This document shows, in pieces, positions 12,704 through 23,035 of a DNA stretch of 64,000 nucleotides (position 1 is the stretch's first letter; every line of letters starts with the position of its first letter). The notes under the pieces were generated by a model. The model did no database searches and was not told the origin of the DNA. It was given only the letters and a program-made list of their open reading frames with translations. Position numbers and translations under genes: made by a program. Origin of the DNA: Anaerocolumna sedimenticola (GTDB lineage Bacteria; Bacillota; Clostridia; Lachnospirales; Lachnospiraceae); the NCBI RefSeq assembly GCF_009931695.1, contig NZ_CP048000.1:1205001-1269000 (forward strand). Reading direction: 5' to 3'.

Positions 12704-12838
12704 ATGAAAATGACATTCCAACCGAAGAAAAGATCCAGAGCTAAAGTTCATGGATTCAGAGCAAGAATGAGTACTTCAAACGGAAGAAAAGTTTTAGCCA
12801 GCAGAAGAGCAAAAGGTAGACACAAATTATCAGCATAG
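12704..12838 (+). CDS. rpmH: 50S ribosomal protein L34
   Basis: A 44-aa, highly basic protein: [20 protein letters not shown], then [19 protein letters not shown] and HKLSA. This is the complete L34 sequence pattern and length. A strong AGAAGGAGGTG lies 8 bp before the ATG. It heads the conserved rpmH-rnpA-yidD-yidC-jag cluster on the plus strand of the origin. 184 bp separates it from rnpA. Confidence 0.98.
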   Translation: MKMTFQPKKRSRAKVHGFRARMSTSNGRKVLASRRAKGRHKLSA

Positions 12839-13022
12839 GTCGCATTATTGTGGCCTTTTCTTCTCTTATAAAACTAATATTAACATAAGGGGTCTGCAAT
12901 AGGCAGGCTAAAGTTGTTAATTTGAGGCGTTCGCTTAGGGCGGTCGTTTATTGTAAACATAAGATGTTCGTCAAAGCGGGCGTCTAAAGTTTAATCTGTT
13001 TTTGAGAAAGGGCCGTGGGATT

Positions 13023-13373
13023 TTGAAATCGTCAGAATCAATGAAAAGCAACACCAACTTTAAAAACGTATACCATAATGGCAAATCCTATGCAAATACG
13101 TATTTAATAATGTATGTTTTAAAGAATGAGACAGAAAAGAATAAGATTGGAATTTCTGTAAGTAAAAAAGTTGGTAACAGTGTGATAAGGCACAGATTAA
13201 CAAGATTAATTCGTGAAAGTTACAGAATGAATGAAAATATGTTTAATAGTGGTTTAGACATAGTAGTGATTGCAAGAGCAGGTGCAAGAGGAAAGAGTTA
13301 TAATGAAATTAATAGTGCATTAATTCATTTGGCAAAGATGCATAAAATTCTAAAAGAGATGATAAAGTCGTGA
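13023..13373 (+). CDS. rnpA: ribonuclease P protein component
   Basis: A 116-aa protein cofactor of RNase P, which trims tRNA 5' leaders. The core [20 protein letters not shown] carries the RNR-type RNA-binding motif, and [18 protein letters not shown] follows. I chose the TTG at 13023, giving [20 protein letters not shown], because family members begin MK.S.SLKKN.DF at exactly this point; AAAGGG lies 10 bp upstream. An earlier in-frame TTG at 13002 would add seven residues. The gene overlaps yidD by 4 bp. Confidence 0.95.
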   Translation: MKSSESMKSNTNFKNVYHNGKSYANTYLIMYVLKNETEKNKIGISVSKKVGNSVIRHRLTRLIRESYRMNENMFNSGLDIVVIARAGARGKSYNEINSALIHLAKMHKILKEMIKS

Positions 13374-13585
13374 TAAAGCGAGTTTTAATATTTTTAGTTA
13401 AATTATACAGAAGGTTTATTTCTCCTCTTAAAGGAAGGTCCAGTTGTATCTATACGCCTACCTGCTCTTTGTATGCACTACAGGCACTGGAAAAATATGG
13501 TGCAATTAAAGGAACGTATTTAGCTATTAGGAGAGTTTTAAGATGCCATCCTTTTGCAACAGGTGGTTATGATCCGGTTCCGTAA
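13370..13585 (+). CDS. yidD: membrane protein insertion efficiency factor YidD
   Basis: A 71-aa protein that assists YidC/Sec membrane insertion. It starts at a GTG overlapping the rnpA stop (GTGA). It has an N-terminal amphipathic/hydrophobic stretch and the family hallmark [19 protein letters not shown], then [18 protein letters not shown]. The three cysteines are typical. Confidence 0.97.
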   Translation: MIKRVLIFLVKLYRRFISPLKGRSSCIYTPTCSLYALQALEKYGAIKGTYLAIRRVLRCHPFATGGYDPVP

Positions 13586-13641
13586 AGAGTTTGGTCAGGG
13601 AATATGGCACTTAAAGTGGTGTGTCCAAGGAGGAAATTAAT

Positions 13642-14904
13642 TTGTTTAGTATATTTTTAACGCAGAGAGGCGGTATATTAGGTCCGATTGAATCATTATT
13701 AGGATGGATATTAAATGCTATTTATGAATTCTTAAGTTTATTCGGAATACAAAATGTAGCTATCGTTATTATTTTATTTACGTTTATCGTTAGGGGTTTT
13801 ATGATTCCTTTAACCATAAAACAGCAAAAATTTTCCAAATTGTCATCTAAAATGAATCCGGAAATATCCAAGATTCAAGCTAAATACAAAGGAAAAAAAG
13901 ATGAAGTGTCATTAAGAAAACAACAGGCTGAAACCCAGGCCGTTTATCAGAAATACGGAGCAAGTCCTACTGCAGGGTGTTTGCCATTATTAATAACTTT
14001 ACCAATCATGTTTGCATTATACCGGGTAATATATAATATTCCTGCATATGTACACGATATAAATCAAATGTACAGCAATATTGCGGAAGCCATCAGAGGT
14101 ACAAATGGTTATGTAGACATCATGACCAGTCTGGCAGAGAAGGTTAATGTTAAAGCGTCTTCCTTTAATGAAGTAACGGCTGATGGAATTATCTCCGTTA
14201 ATCATGTAATTGACATTTTATCAAAATTTAAGTCAGATCAATGGGCGGAATTAAAGAATAATTTTCCATCCCTTTTAACAGTGATAGATCAGAATTATGC
14301 GAATATTTCCAGTGTTAACAGGTTTATTGGAGGTTTGAATATTATAGATGCTCCTGGATTTTCATTTCCGGGAATACTTATTCCAATATTAGCAGCCGGT
14401 TTACAGTTTATTCAGGGTAAACAGACTCAGGCATTAAATCCGACAGATAAAGATAATCCTATGAGTTCAACTATGAATACCATGAATACGGTTATGCCTA
14501 TTATGTCAGGATTTTTCTGCTTTATGTTACCTATCGGTGTAGGTATCTACTGGGTAGCCGGCAGTTTATTTGCTATTATCCAACAGTTTATTATAAATAA
14601 ACACATGGAAAAAGTAGATGTTGATGCCTTAATTGAAAAAAATGTAATGAAAGCTAATAAACGTAAAGCAAAATTAGGAATTGACCCCAATGCTTCCATG
14701 GAAGAATTAGCAAAGAAACAAACCAGATCAATTGAAGTACCGGTAGAAAATGTAAATACTTCAACATCAAATTATGCAAATGCTGTAAAAAAGAACTATG
14801 AACCATCCGATTATAAGAAGGGCGATGAATCTTATAAAGCCGGTAGTATATCTGCGTATGCGAACCTTCTTAATAATAGGAATAATAATAAGGGGGATAA
14901 GTAA
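13642..14904 (+). CDS. yidC: membrane protein insertase YidC/SpoIIIJ
   Basis: A 420-aa Oxa1-family insertase placing proteins in the cytoplasmic membrane. Hydrophobic segments lie near residues 15-50 (AIVIILFTFIVRGFMIPLTI), 115-135 (LPLLITLPIMFALYRVIY), 235-255 and 290-330. The conserved positively charged groove residue is the R in TFIVRGF. After the last helix comes a basic, low-complexity tail of about 100 residues. An in-frame GTG lies at 13621, but AAGGAGG at 13627-13633 sits 8 bp before TTG 13642, so the TTG is the better start and gives the family-like FSIFLTQRGGILGPI. It is likely co-transcribed with jag 2 bp downstream. Confidence 0.95.
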   Translation: MFSIFLTQRGGILGPIESLLGWILNAIYEFLSLFGIQNVAIVIILFTFIVRGFMIPLTIKQQKFSKLSSKMNPEISKIQAKYKGKKDEVSLRKQQAETQAVYQKYGASPTAGCLPLLITLPIMFALYRVIYNIPAYVHDINQMYSNIAEAIRGTNGYVDIMTSLAEKVNVKASSFNEVTADGIISVNHVIDILSKFKSDQWAELKNNFPSLLTVIDQNYANISSVNRFIGGLNIIDAPGFSFPGILIPILAAGLQFIQGKQTQALNPTDKDNPMSSTMNTMNTVMPIMSGFFCFMLPIGVGIYWVAGSLFAIIQQFIINKHMEKVDVDALIEKNVMKANKRKAKLGIDPNASMEELAKKQTRSIEVPVENVNTSTSNYANAVKKNYEPSDYKKGDESYKAGSISAYANLLNNRNNNKGDK

Positions 14905-14906
14905 TT

Positions 14907-15659
14907 ATGGAATGGTTAGAAATTACTGCTAAAACTGTAGATGAAGCGTTAACAGAAGCCTTAATTAAATTGCAAACAACCAGTGACCGGGTTGAATATG
15001 AGATTATTGAAAAAGAAAGCAGTGGTTTTTTAGGTTTATTTAATAAACCTGCCAAGATACGTGTAAAATTAAAAGACAGCGTGGATAATATTGCAAAAGA
15101 CTTTTTAAGTAAAGTGTTTAAAGCCATGAATATTGATGCTAAATTAGAAGTTGTGTATGACGAAGAAGCATCCTCTATCGATATAAATATTGTTGGTGAT
15201 GATATGGGTGTACTGATTGGTAAAAGAGGACAAACCTTAGATTCTCTTCAATATTTAGTGAGTCTTGTATTAAATAAAGAAAGTGATAATTATTTAAAAG
15301 TAAAACTGGATACTGAAAATTATCGTCAAAGAAGGAAAGAGACCCTTGAGAACCTGGGTAAAAACATAGCATTCAAAGTGAAGAGAACGAAAAAGCCCGT
15401 TTCTTTAGAACCTATGAATCCTTATGAGAGAAGAATTATCCATTCTGTTTTACAAAATGATAAATATGTGGAAACCCATAGTGAAGGGGAAGAACCTTAT
15501 AGAAGGGTAGTTGTCACTCTGAAAAAAGGTGCGGTTAACAAAGATTATAAATATAATAATCATGGTAAATACGCACACAATAACAGCTCTAATAAAGAAT
15601 ATAACGGGAATATAAATAAGAACAGAGAGTTTAGTCAAAAGCATAGTGAAGTGGAATAG
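14907..15659 (+). CDS. jag: Jag/KhpB, R3H-domain RNA-binding protein (SpoIIIJ-associated)
   Basis: A 250-aa cytoplasmic RNA-binding protein. It has an N-terminal Jag domain (EWLEITAKTVDEALTEAL to KIRVKLKD), a KH domain with GVLIGKRGQTLDSLQYLV near residues 100-120, and an R3H domain ending ETHSEGEEPYRRVVV. The last 45 residues are an Asn/Lys-rich tail (NNHGKYAHNNSSNKEYNGN) absent from short family members. It follows yidC by 2 bp and is followed by a clear terminator. Confidence 0.95.
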   Translation: MEWLEITAKTVDEALTEALIKLQTTSDRVEYEIIEKESSGFLGLFNKPAKIRVKLKDSVDNIAKDFLSKVFKAMNIDAKLEVVYDEEASSIDINIVGDDMGVLIGKRGQTLDSLQYLVSLVLNKESDNYLKVKLDTENYRQRRKETLENLGKNIAFKVKRTKKPVSLEPMNPYERRIIHSVLQNDKYVETHSEGEEPYRRVVVTLKKGAVNKDYKYNNHGKYAHNNSSNKEYNGNINKNREFSQKHSEVE

Positions 15660-15663
15660 AAGT

Positions 15664-15706
15664 GAGGGTGTATTAAAGATAAATTTGCTTTGATACACTC
15701 TTTTCT
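15664..15706 (+). terminator. terminator of the rpmH-jag operon
   Basis: GAGGGTGTATTAAAG (15664-15678) pairs with CTTTGATACACTC (15688-15700), with G-U pairs and one bulge. TTTTCT follows. It starts 5 bp after the jag stop. Confidence 0.8.
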
Positions 15707-15769
15707 AACATTATTCCAGGATTCATTCTTAAAGTTTGTGATGCCGTCAAAGGGCATCCTGTCTGAAGG

Positions 15770-15888
15770 CTGAGAGAAAATATTATCAATGAAAGGATGC
15801 CACAAGAAGATTCTTTCAACCTGTGAAATATGTTTCACAATTTATTATTGTGGCAGTATCGCAATCAGCCTTGCGATATGCAATGTGT
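15770..15888 (+). repeat. R3 leader element, copy upstream of mnmE
   Basis: The order GAGAGAA, GAAAGGATGCCACA, GATTCTTTCA, ATTGTGGCAGTATC, then a perfect hairpin ATCGCAA/TTGCGAT, then ATGCAATGTGTGTAAAG is followed directly by the mnmE start. The same blocks in the same order precede the genes at 62056-62679 and 48587-48898. GCCACA and TGTGGC can pair, as can the purine-rich block with TTCTTTC. GGCATCCT at 15753-15760 is complementary to AGGATGCC, offering an alternative fold. Confidence 0.55.
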
Positions 15889-15894
15889 GTAAAG

Positions 15895-17271
15895 ATGAAT
15901 AAAGATACGATTGCTGCTATTGCAACTGCAATGAATAATGCCGGAATCAGTATCATTCGTATAAGCGGCGATGATGCATTGTCAATTATGGATAAGATAT
16001 ATAAAAGTAAGAGCGGGGATAAAAAGATTTCTAAAATGCCCAGTCATACGATTCATTATGGATTTATTGTGGATGATGAAGTCATAATCGATGAAGTAAT
16101 GATCCTGATAATGAAGGGTCCAAAGAGTTATACGAAAGAGGACGTTATAGAAATTGACTGCCATGGAGGAATCGTTGTTACGAAACGAATCTTAGAGGCG
16201 GTTATTAAAAATGGTGCAAGAATTGCAGAGCCAGGAGAATTTACGAAGCGTGCTTTTTTAAATGGAAGAATCGATTTATCCCAGGCTGAGGCAGTTAGTG
16301 ACATTATTAATGCCAAAAACGAATTTGCGCTTAAAAATTCAATCAATCAATTACGTGGTAATGTATTAAATAAAATCAAAGTCATACGGGACGGTTTAAT
16401 ACATGATTTGGCATTTATTGAAGCTGCTTTAGATGATCCGGAGCATATTAGTTTGGAAGGTTTTGGCGATGAATTAAATTCTCATATAGATGATAATTTA
16501 AAAGAGCTGAAAATACTATTAAAATCATCTGAAAATGGACGTTTTTTAAAAGAAGGAATTAAAACAGTTATAATAGGTAAACCCAATGCCGGTAAATCTT
16601 CCTTATTAAATATATTAGTTGGAACTGACAGAGCAATTGTAACGGAAATAGCAGGAACAACCAGAGATACATTAGAAGAAACAATTCAATTAGGTAATAT
16701 TACATTAAATATAATTGATACGGCAGGAATACGAACTACTGAAGATATTATTGAAAAAATCGGTGTGGATAAGGCTAAAAAATCTGCTTTGGACGCAGAT
16801 TTAGTTATTTATGTTATTGATGCTTCAAGAAATTTGGATGAAAATGATAAAGAAATTATTAACCTTATAACGGATAAAAAGGCAGTAATATTATTTAACA
16901 AATCGGATCTTGATGTTATAATTAATCCCAAAGAGATTGAAACATTAACCGGTAAAGATGTTATTTCAATTTCAGCTAAGGAGAATCAGGGAATCGATTT
17001 ACTTGAAAAATGGATTATCGATCAATTCTTCAGGGGCCAGTTGAATTTTAATGATGAAATATATATTACAAATATGAGACAAAAAGAAGCGATAGCCGGA
17101 AGTATTGAGAGTCTTGAGATGGTGAAAAAGAGTATCGAAGATCAAATGCCGGAGGACTTTTACTCCATTGATATAATGCATGCTTATGAACTGTTAGGAA
17201 GTATTATCGGTGAGGCGGTAGATGAAGACCTGGTAAATACAATCTTTAGAGAATTCTGCATGGGTAAATAA
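15895..17271 (+). CDS. mnmE: tRNA modification GTPase MnmE (TrmE)
   Basis: A 458-aa GTPase that, with MnmG, installs the 5-carboxymethylaminomethyl group on wobble U34. The N-terminal tetrahydrofolate-binding domain starts MNKDTIAAIATAMNNAGISI. A helical domain follows. The G domain has GKPNAGKSSLLN (near residue 227), switch AGTTRDT, DTAGI and NKSD. The C-terminal CMGK is the conserved catalytic cysteine motif. An in-frame ATG at 15823 would add 24 residues, but these lie in the R3 leader and match nothing in the family, so 15895 is preferred. There is no strong Shine-Dalgarno. Confidence 0.96.
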   Translation: MNKDTIAAIATAMNNAGISIIRISGDDALSIMDKIYKSKSGDKKISKMPSHTIHYGFIVDDEVIIDEVMILIMKGPKSYTKEDVIEIDCHGGIVVTKRILEAVIKNGARIAEPGEFTKRAFLNGRIDLSQAEAVSDIINAKNEFALKNSINQLRGNVLNKIKVIRDGLIHDLAFIEAALDDPEHISLEGFGDELNSHIDDNLKELKILLKSSENGRFLKEGIKTVIIGKPNAGKSSLLNILVGTDRAIVTEIAGTTRDTLEETIQLGNITLNIIDTAGIRTTEDIIEKIGVDKAKKSALDADLVIYVIDASRNLDENDKEIINLITDKKAVILFNKSDLDVIINPKEIETLTGKDVISISAKENQGIDLLEKWIIDQFFRGQLNFNDEIYITNMRQKEAIAGSIESLEMVKKSIEDQMPEDFYSIDIMHAYELLGSIIGEAVDEDLVNTIFREFCMGK

Positions 17272-17556
17272 GGTTTTATATACTATGTATTTTCTTACTA
17301 TGTTTTTTCTTATTAATCAATTACAGCTGTAAATTAAATCTTATTAAATTGTTTTTATTATAAAAGTAGTTAAGCAATAAAGTTTATAGTAAATTAAATT
17401 TAAATTGAAATATTATATTTTATGATGTATTTATAGAAATTTATAAATGGGACTTTATTATTTGGTGGGAATATAATCTAATGTCCTTGATTTGCTTAAT
17501 ATCACCTATCTGGCATTAAAAAGTAATATTAAGCTTAGATAACAGAGGAGGATATA

Positions 17557-19449
17557 ATGTCATATACGTATGAAGCTTATGATGTTGTAGTAGTTGGTGC
17601 GGGCCATGCAGGATGTGAAGCAGCACTAGCATGTGCAAGATTATCTCTAAATACATTAATAGTTACAATCAGTATGGATAGTATTGCTTTAATGCCCTGC
17701 AACCCTAATATAGGAGGAACATCAAAAGGGCATTTAGTAAGAGAAATTGATGCATTAGGCGGTGAAATGGGTAAAAACATTGATAAGACCTTTATTCAGT
17801 CTAAAATGTTAAATATATCAAAAGGACCGGCAGTCCATTCCTTACGTGCACAGGCAGACAAGCAGGATTATAGCAGATCCATGAGAAAAATACTTGAAAA
17901 TACTCCAAATTTAACATTAAAACAAGCAGAGGTAGCTGAAATACTTGTTGAAGAAGGAAAAATTGCGGGTATTAAGACTTTTTCAGGTGGAATTTATCCT
18001 TGTAAGGCCGTAGTTTTATGTACCGGTACTTATCTGAATGCAAGATGTGTTTATGGTGACGTAAGTAATTACACAGGACCAAATGGATTACAGGCCGCAA
18101 ATCATTTAACAGATTCGTTAAAATCCCTTGGAATCGAAATGTATCGGTTTAAAACCGGAACACCGGCAAGAATTGATAAAAGATCCATAGATTTCAGTAA
18201 AATGGAAGAACAGTTTGGAGATGAAGAAATTGTACCTTTTTCTTTTACCAACACAGCAGAACAAATAAATAAAGAACAGGTATCCTGTTGGTTAACCTAT
18301 ACCAATGAAACGACTCATAATATAATCAGAGCCAATATTGATCGCTCTCCATTATATTCAGGAAATATAAAAGGTACCGGCCCCAGGTACTGTCCGTCTA
18401 TTGAAGATAAAGTAGTTAAGTTTGCAGATAAAGACAGACATCAGGTATTTATTGAACCGGAGGGTAATTACACCAATGAGATGTATGTTGGCGGTATGTC
18501 CAGTTCTCTTCCGGAAGACGTTCAATATCAAATGTACCGAAGTGTGGCAGGTCTGGAAAATGCAAAAATTGTGCGTAACGCATATGCAATTGAATATGAC
18601 TGTATTAATCCAATGCAGTTAAAACCTACATTGGAGTTTAAAAACATAGAAGGATTATTCAGCGGCGGACAATTTAACGGAAGTTCCGGTTATGAGGAGG
18701 CTGCAGCTCAAGGTTTAATGGCAGGTGTTAATGCAGCTATGAAACTTCTTGGCAAGAATCAAATCGTACTGGATCGCTCCGAGGCTTATATCGGTGTATT
18801 GATTGATGATCTGGTAACAAAAGAAACCCATGAACCATACCGTATGATGACATCCAGAGCTGAATACCGTTTATTATTAAGGCAGGATAATGCCGATTTA
18901 AGATTAACCAAGATAGGTTATCAGATTGGATTAATACCAGAAGAAAGATATCAAAAAGTTTTAACAAAAGAGAAACAGATAAAAGAGGAAATGATACGGT
19001 TAAATAATACTTTAATTGGGGCAAACCAGGAAGTACAGATTTTATTAGAGGAAAGTAACAGCAATACGTTAAAAACAGGAACTACCTTAGGTGAATTAAT
19101 TCGCCGTCCTGAATTGTCTTATGAAATAATTGAATCTATTGATAAAAACAGAAAACCCTTACCGAAAGATATAATAGAACAGATAAATATAAATATTAAA
19201 TATGAAGGATATATTCAAAGACAATTAAGACAGGTGGAACAGTTTAAAAAATTAGAAGGCAAACTCATACCGAAAGATTTGGATTATACCAATGTTCCAA
19301 GTTTAAGAATTGAAGCAAAACAGAAATTAATGCAGATCAAACCTGTATCAGTGGGACAAGCTTCCAGAATATCAGGTGTTTCTCCGGCTGATATTTCAGT
19401 ACTTCTAATATATTTAGAACAATATAAAAGAAAAGCAAGTAATGAATAA
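17557..19449 (+). CDS. mnmG: tRNA U34 carboxymethylaminomethyl-modifying enzyme MnmG (GidA)
   Basis: A 630-aa FAD enzyme partnering MnmE. It has the N-terminal FAD-binding [20 protein letters not shown], the family signatures [15 protein letters not shown] and [19 protein letters not shown], the flavin-binding [16 protein letters not shown], and a C-terminal helical MnmE-binding domain. The length is normal. GAGGAGG lies 7 bp before the ATG. The 285-bp gap from mnmE is AT-rich with no obvious feature. Confidence 0.98.
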   Translation: MSYTYEAYDVVVVGAGHAGCEAALACARLSLNTLIVTISMDSIALMPCNPNIGGTSKGHLVREIDALGGEMGKNIDKTFIQSKMLNISKGPAVHSLRAQADKQDYSRSMRKILENTPNLTLKQAEVAEILVEEGKIAGIKTFSGGIYPCKAVVLCTGTYLNARCVYGDVSNYTGPNGLQAANHLTDSLKSLGIEMYRFKTGTPARIDKRSIDFSKMEEQFGDEEIVPFSFTNTAEQINKEQVSCWLTYTNETTHNIIRANIDRSPLYSGNIKGTGPRYCPSIEDKVVKFADKDRHQVFIEPEGNYTNEMYVGGMSSSLPEDVQYQMYRSVAGLENAKIVRNAYAIEYDCINPMQLKPTLEFKNIEGLFSGGQFNGSSGYEEAAAQGLMAGVNAAMKLLGKNQIVLDRSEAYIGVLIDDLVTKETHEPYRMMTSRAEYRLLLRQDNADLRLTKIGYQIGLIPEERYQKVLTKEKQIKEEMIRLNNTLIGANQEVQILLEESNSNTLKTGTTLGELIRRPELSYEIIESIDKNRKPLPKDIIEQININIKYEGYIQRQLRQVEQFKKLEGKLIPKDLDYTNVPSLRIEAKQKLMQIKPVSVGQASRISGVSPADISVLLIYLEQYKRKASNE

Positions 19450-19534
19450 AAGGAACATTTAAGTAAGAGAATAATTTATAAAATTTAAATATTACTATTG
19501 AGAAATTTACTCATAGATTAGAAGGATTAGAGCG

Positions 19535-20253
19535 ATGGATAGGAAAGCAGCATTTTCCCTTTTGTTAAATGAATTAAATATAACATTATCGGATAAACAG
19601 GTGGATCAATTTTTAAAATATTATGAAATGTTAATAGAAAAAAATGAAGTTATGAATCTCACTGCAATAACTGAATATGAGGAAGTTTTAAAAAAGCATT
19701 TTATAGACAGCCTTTCTATAATTAAGGTATATAATATTAACCAGGCAATCAAGGTTCTGGATATGGGTACCGGAGCTGGTTTCCCTGGAATCCCTTTAAA
19801 AATTGCTTTTCCTTCTTTAGAAATAGTGTTATTAGATTCATTAAATAAAAGAGTTAATTTCTTAAATGATGTAATAAGGGAGCTGGGATTAAAAAATATT
19901 ACAGCTGTGCACGGAAGAGCCGAAGATTTCGGGAAAGACAGGAATTATCGGGAAAAATTTGATCTTTGCGTATCCAGAGCAGTAGCAAAATTATCAACAC
20001 TTTCGGAATATTGTATACCATATTTAAAAGTCCAAGGGTATTTCATCTCATATAAAGCAGGAAATATTCAAGCGGAATTAGAAGAATCAAAAAAGGCAAT
20101 TGATATTTTAGGGGTTGCGTTGATAAGGTTGATAATTTTCAATTACCTGGTACGGATATGGAACGGACATTAATACTAATTAAAAAATTAAAAGCTACAC
20201 CTAAATCATATCCAAGAAATGCCGGAAAACCTTCGAAAGAACCTATTATATAA
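19535..20253 (+). CDS. rsmG: 16S rRNA (guanine-527-N7)-methyltransferase RsmG (GidB), frameshifted
   Basis: An AdoMet-dependent methyltransferase for G527 of 16S rRNA. The first frame (212 aa to 20173) holds [20 protein letters not shown], the SAM loop [20 protein letters not shown] and [15 protein letters not shown], then runs into unrelated residues after DILG. The missing C-terminus is in the neighbouring frame: [20 protein letters not shown] and [17 protein letters not shown], ending at the TAA at 20251-20253. One extra G in GGGG (20111-20114) restores [12 protein letters not shown] and about 239 aa, the usual length. Either a base-calling error or a real loss-of-function mutation. Confidence 0.9.
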
Positions 20254-20457
20254 GTATCTGCATAGATATTTTTAACTATTTTAATTATTACTTTTTCAAT
20301 TTTTTTTCATTTATTTTTAGAAATTCATATATTTATTACTTTTTTTAATAAATATAACGAGGAATAATGTAATATGTTGACGAATAATGTAGAATATGGT
20401 ATTTTATTAATAATGAGTTAATTATGCATATTAACAATACCTTAAAATTATAAGAAT

Positions 20458-20543
20458 ATTGGAGTGTCAGTTGTCTTTAGTGTATAAAATTATTTATTTA
20501 ATATCTTTATGCATTCCATCATGAAAAGGCGATTGGCACTTTA
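20458..20543. repeat. R1-like foldback repeat, degenerate copy
   Basis: ATTGGAGTGTCAG at 20458-20470 faces AAAAGGCGATTGGCACTTTA at 20524-20543, whose reverse complement resembles the first arm. Both fit the R1 end pattern with several mismatches. The remainder of 20254-20643 is AT-rich with no visible gene. Confidence 0.3.
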
Positions 20544-20643
20544 TTTAATATTTATAAAAAATTTACCATAATAGATAAATAAGTATTATAATATAAAAAG
20601 ACAATTTAATTGTTACGGTAAAAAATAATCAGAGGTGAACATT

Positions 20644-21108
20644 TTGGTACAAGGAAAATATCTATATTATGGTGACGACTTATCAGAAGTTTTCAATATT
20701 AGAAGAAAAGTTTTTGTAGAAGAGCAAGGGGTATCAGAGGATGAGGAGTTTGATGAATATGATGATTTATCAATTCATGCTCTTGTATATGATAATAGTG
20801 AAAGTAAGAAACCTGTAGCAACCGGAAGAGTATACAATGATGGTATCAATTACAGAGTGGGAAGAATTGCTGTTTTAAAGGAAGAAAGAGGCAAGTACTA
20901 CGGTGATTTTATAGTAAGGCTCTTGGTAAATAAAGCATTTTTGTCCGGAGCGAATGAAGTAATCATTAATGCACAGGTAAATGCAATTCCATTTTACGAA
21001 AAAATAGGTTTTAAAACTTATGGGGATGTTTTTCAAGAAGCTGGAATTGATCATATAGCTATGAAAGTTTTACTAAATTCCATCTGCAAGAAATGTGACA
21101 AAAAATAA
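20644..21108 (+). CDS. GNAT-family N-acetyltransferase
   Basis: A 154-aa acyl-CoA N-acyltransferase of the GNAT fold. The N-terminal IRRKVFVEEQGVSEDEEFDEY is typical of the ElaA/YkwB-like subgroup. The acetyl-CoA region is RVGRIAVLKEERGKYYGDFI, with NAIPFYEKIGFKTYGDVFQE toward the end. The substrate is unknown. AGAGGTG (20631-20637) sits 6 bp before TTG 20644, making the TTG a better start than GTG 20635, which lies inside the ribosome-binding site. It ends in a cysteine/lysine-rich CKKCDKK. Confidence 0.85.
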   Translation: MVQGKYLYYGDDLSEVFNIRRKVFVEEQGVSEDEEFDEYDDLSIHALVYDNSESKKPVATGRVYNDGINYRVGRIAVLKEERGKYYGDFIVRLLVNKAFLSGANEVIINAQVNAIPFYEKIGFKTYGDVFQEAGIDHIAMKVLLNSICKKCDKK

Positions 21109-21218
21109 CTAATTTGGGACTTTTTAAGAAAAATTATTTTTTATTTTTCAATTTAGACTTTAAAAAAAGCTAATTATGTTATATTATATAGTTAAAAAAT
21201 AGGGAGAGTTATATTATT

Positions 21219-22322
21219 ATGATTCATCAAGATGATAATATGGGGTTTATGGAACAATTATGCGATGCGCTAAATTTTTTAACACAAAATGAAGAGCAGA
21301 CCCAGAAAGAACTTGATCAAATTAATACTACAATTAAATGTTTAGAAGAAGAATTAAAAGAAATTAATAATAGTTTAGATGTTATTAATAAAAATAATTC
21401 TAATGCTGATTTATTTTCTCCGTCTATAAAAAATGATAAAGATAATAGGGTAAGCTTTTTAACTGCAGAGAAACAAAATATTGAATCAAAAATAAAAGAT
21501 TCGGAAGAAAGTTTTCTCTTTTTAATTAAGCGTAAAAATAGCCTGGATAATTTGATAAATTGTTTTTATACAATGAAAAGCAATTGTATTGAAGAACCGG
21601 GAGCGGTTAACGAATCTGCAAATTACAGTACTGAAAATAAAATCAGCCTGGAAATGGGAATTAATGTATTAGAAACGCAAGAAAATGAACGAAAGTGTAT
21701 AGCAAGAGACTTACATGATTCCACTGTACAAAACCTGACAAATATGATGCATAAAACTGAATTGTGTACAAGATTAATTGATGTTGATCCGATTCGTGCC
21801 AAGTTGGAATTGCAAACAATGATTAATACAATTAAAACTACCATTAATGATATGAGAAATATTATTTTTGGATTAAGGCCTATGTCTTTAGACGATTTAG
21901 GTCTAATAGCAACAATTGAGAGATATATCAGGGATTTCAAAAAGAATCATGAAATTGATATTAATTTAAAAGTTTTAAACGAAGAAAAAAGTATCTTACC
22001 GGTAATTAATTTAACCTTATTCCGAATAGTCCAAGAAGCATCCAATAACGCTATTAAACATGGTAAAGCGAATGAAATTATAATAGATTTAGATTACGAA
22101 GATGATTTTATATTATTATCAATATACGATAATGGTATTGGATTTAAAAAGGATTTTAATATCGAGACAAAAGAAAATATGGTTTCAGGGTATGGATTAT
22201 CTATGATGAAAGAGAGAGTATTGCTTTTATCTGGAGATTTTAATATAGAATCAAAAGAAAACAAAGGAACAAAGATTTTAGTTAAGGTACCGCTAAACCA
22301 TGCAAGGAGGACGTATAAATAA
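21219..22322 (+). CDS. DegS-like cytoplasmic sensor histidine kinase
   Basis: A 367-aa kinase of the HisKA_3/NarL-partner class. There is no transmembrane segment. Residues 15-110 form a long Glu/Asn-rich coiled coil, as in Bacillus DegS. The phospho-acceptor is the H of CIARDLHDSTVQNL (near residue 165). The HATPase_c domain shows FRIVQEASNNAIKHGKANEI (N box), DNGIGF and SGYGLSMMKERV. It overlaps the response-regulator gene by 1 bp, so the two form a cognate pair sensing a cytoplasmic or relayed signal. Confidence 0.9.
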   Translation: MIHQDDNMGFMEQLCDALNFLTQNEEQTQKELDQINTTIKCLEEELKEINNSLDVINKNNSNADLFSPSIKNDKDNRVSFLTAEKQNIESKIKDSEESFLFLIKRKNSLDNLINCFYTMKSNCIEEPGAVNESANYSTENKISLEMGINVLETQENERKCIARDLHDSTVQNLTNMMHKTELCTRLIDVDPIRAKLELQTMINTIKTTINDMRNIIFGLRPMSLDDLGLIATIERYIRDFKKNHEIDINLKVLNEEKSILPVINLTLFRIVQEASNNAIKHGKANEIIIDLDYEDDFILLSIYDNGIGFKKDFNIETKENMVSGYGLSMMKERVLLLSGDFNIESKENKGTKILVKVPLNHARRTYK

Positions 22323-22972
22323 TGGAACCGATTAAAATTGTTATCGCAGATGATCACCGTATGGTAAGGGAAGGATTAAAACAGCTTCTGGAATTAGATG
22401 GTGATATAGTAGTTATTGGAGAGGCAGGAGACGGGGTATCATGTCTTGAAATAATTAAAAATTTAAATCCAGATGTGGTTTTGCTGGATATTAATATGCC
22501 GCAGATGAATGGTCTTCAAGTTCTTCAAAAATTGAAGGAAAATAAGTGTAAGAGTAAAATTTTAATTTTAACTATCCATAATGAAATTGAGTACCTTATG
22601 AAAGCAGTTGATATAGGAGTGGATGGGTATGTATTAAAAGATTCAGAATGTGATGTATTAAGAAAAGCAATATTTTCTGTTTTCAACGGTGAGAATTATA
22701 TTCAAAGTGAATTAGTATCTCTAATGAAAGAAAAATTAGAAAACTCTGAACAAGATGAATTAACAGAGGATAATTTACTTACCAAGAGGGAGATGGAAGT
22801 ACTAAAACTATTAACAGAAGGTTTATTTAATAAAGAAATTGCTTATCAGTTATCCATTAGTGAAAAAACAGTTAAGAATCATGTATCTAATATATTTAAA
22901 AAGATAAGTGTTTCTGATCGTACACAAGCAGCTGTTTATGCAATAAAAAATAATATTGTAGAAATTCTATAA
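22322..22972 (+). CDS. DegU-like NarL/LuxR-family response regulator
   Basis: A 216-aa response regulator. The receiver domain begins IKIVIADDHRMVREGLKQLL with the phospho-acceptor Asp in VVLLDINMPQMNGL (near residue 55). The C-terminal LuxR-type HTH reads LTKREMEVLKLLTEGLFNKE then ISEKTVKNHVSNIFKKISVS. It is translationally coupled to the upstream kinase. The target genes are unknown. Confidence 0.92.
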   Translation: MEPIKIVIADDHRMVREGLKQLLELDGDIVVIGEAGDGVSCLEIIKNLNPDVVLLDINMPQMNGLQVLQKLKENKCKSKILILTIHNEIEYLMKAVDIGVDGYVLKDSECDVLRKAIFSVFNGENYIQSELVSLMKEKLENSEQDELTEDNLLTKREMEVLKLLTEGLFNKEIAYQLSISEKTVKNHVSNIFKKISVSDRTQAAVYAIKNNIVEIL

Positions 22973-23001
22973 TGAAGTAAATTATAATATATAATACTTT
23001 T

Positions 23002-23035
23002 AGCGTACAAATCAAAATGAGATTGTACGCTTTTT
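23002..23035 (+). terminator. terminator of the two-component operon
   Basis: AGCGTACAA (23002-23010) and TTGTACGCT (23023-23031) form a perfect 9-bp stem, followed by TTTTG. The U tract abuts the parS site that follows. Confidence 0.85.

Noticed and set aside
15823..15894. N-terminal extension of MnmE from ATG 15823
   Set aside because: The 24 extra residues lie in the R3 leader, lack a Shine-Dalgarno and have no counterpart in the family; the protein from 15895 has the normal 458 aa.
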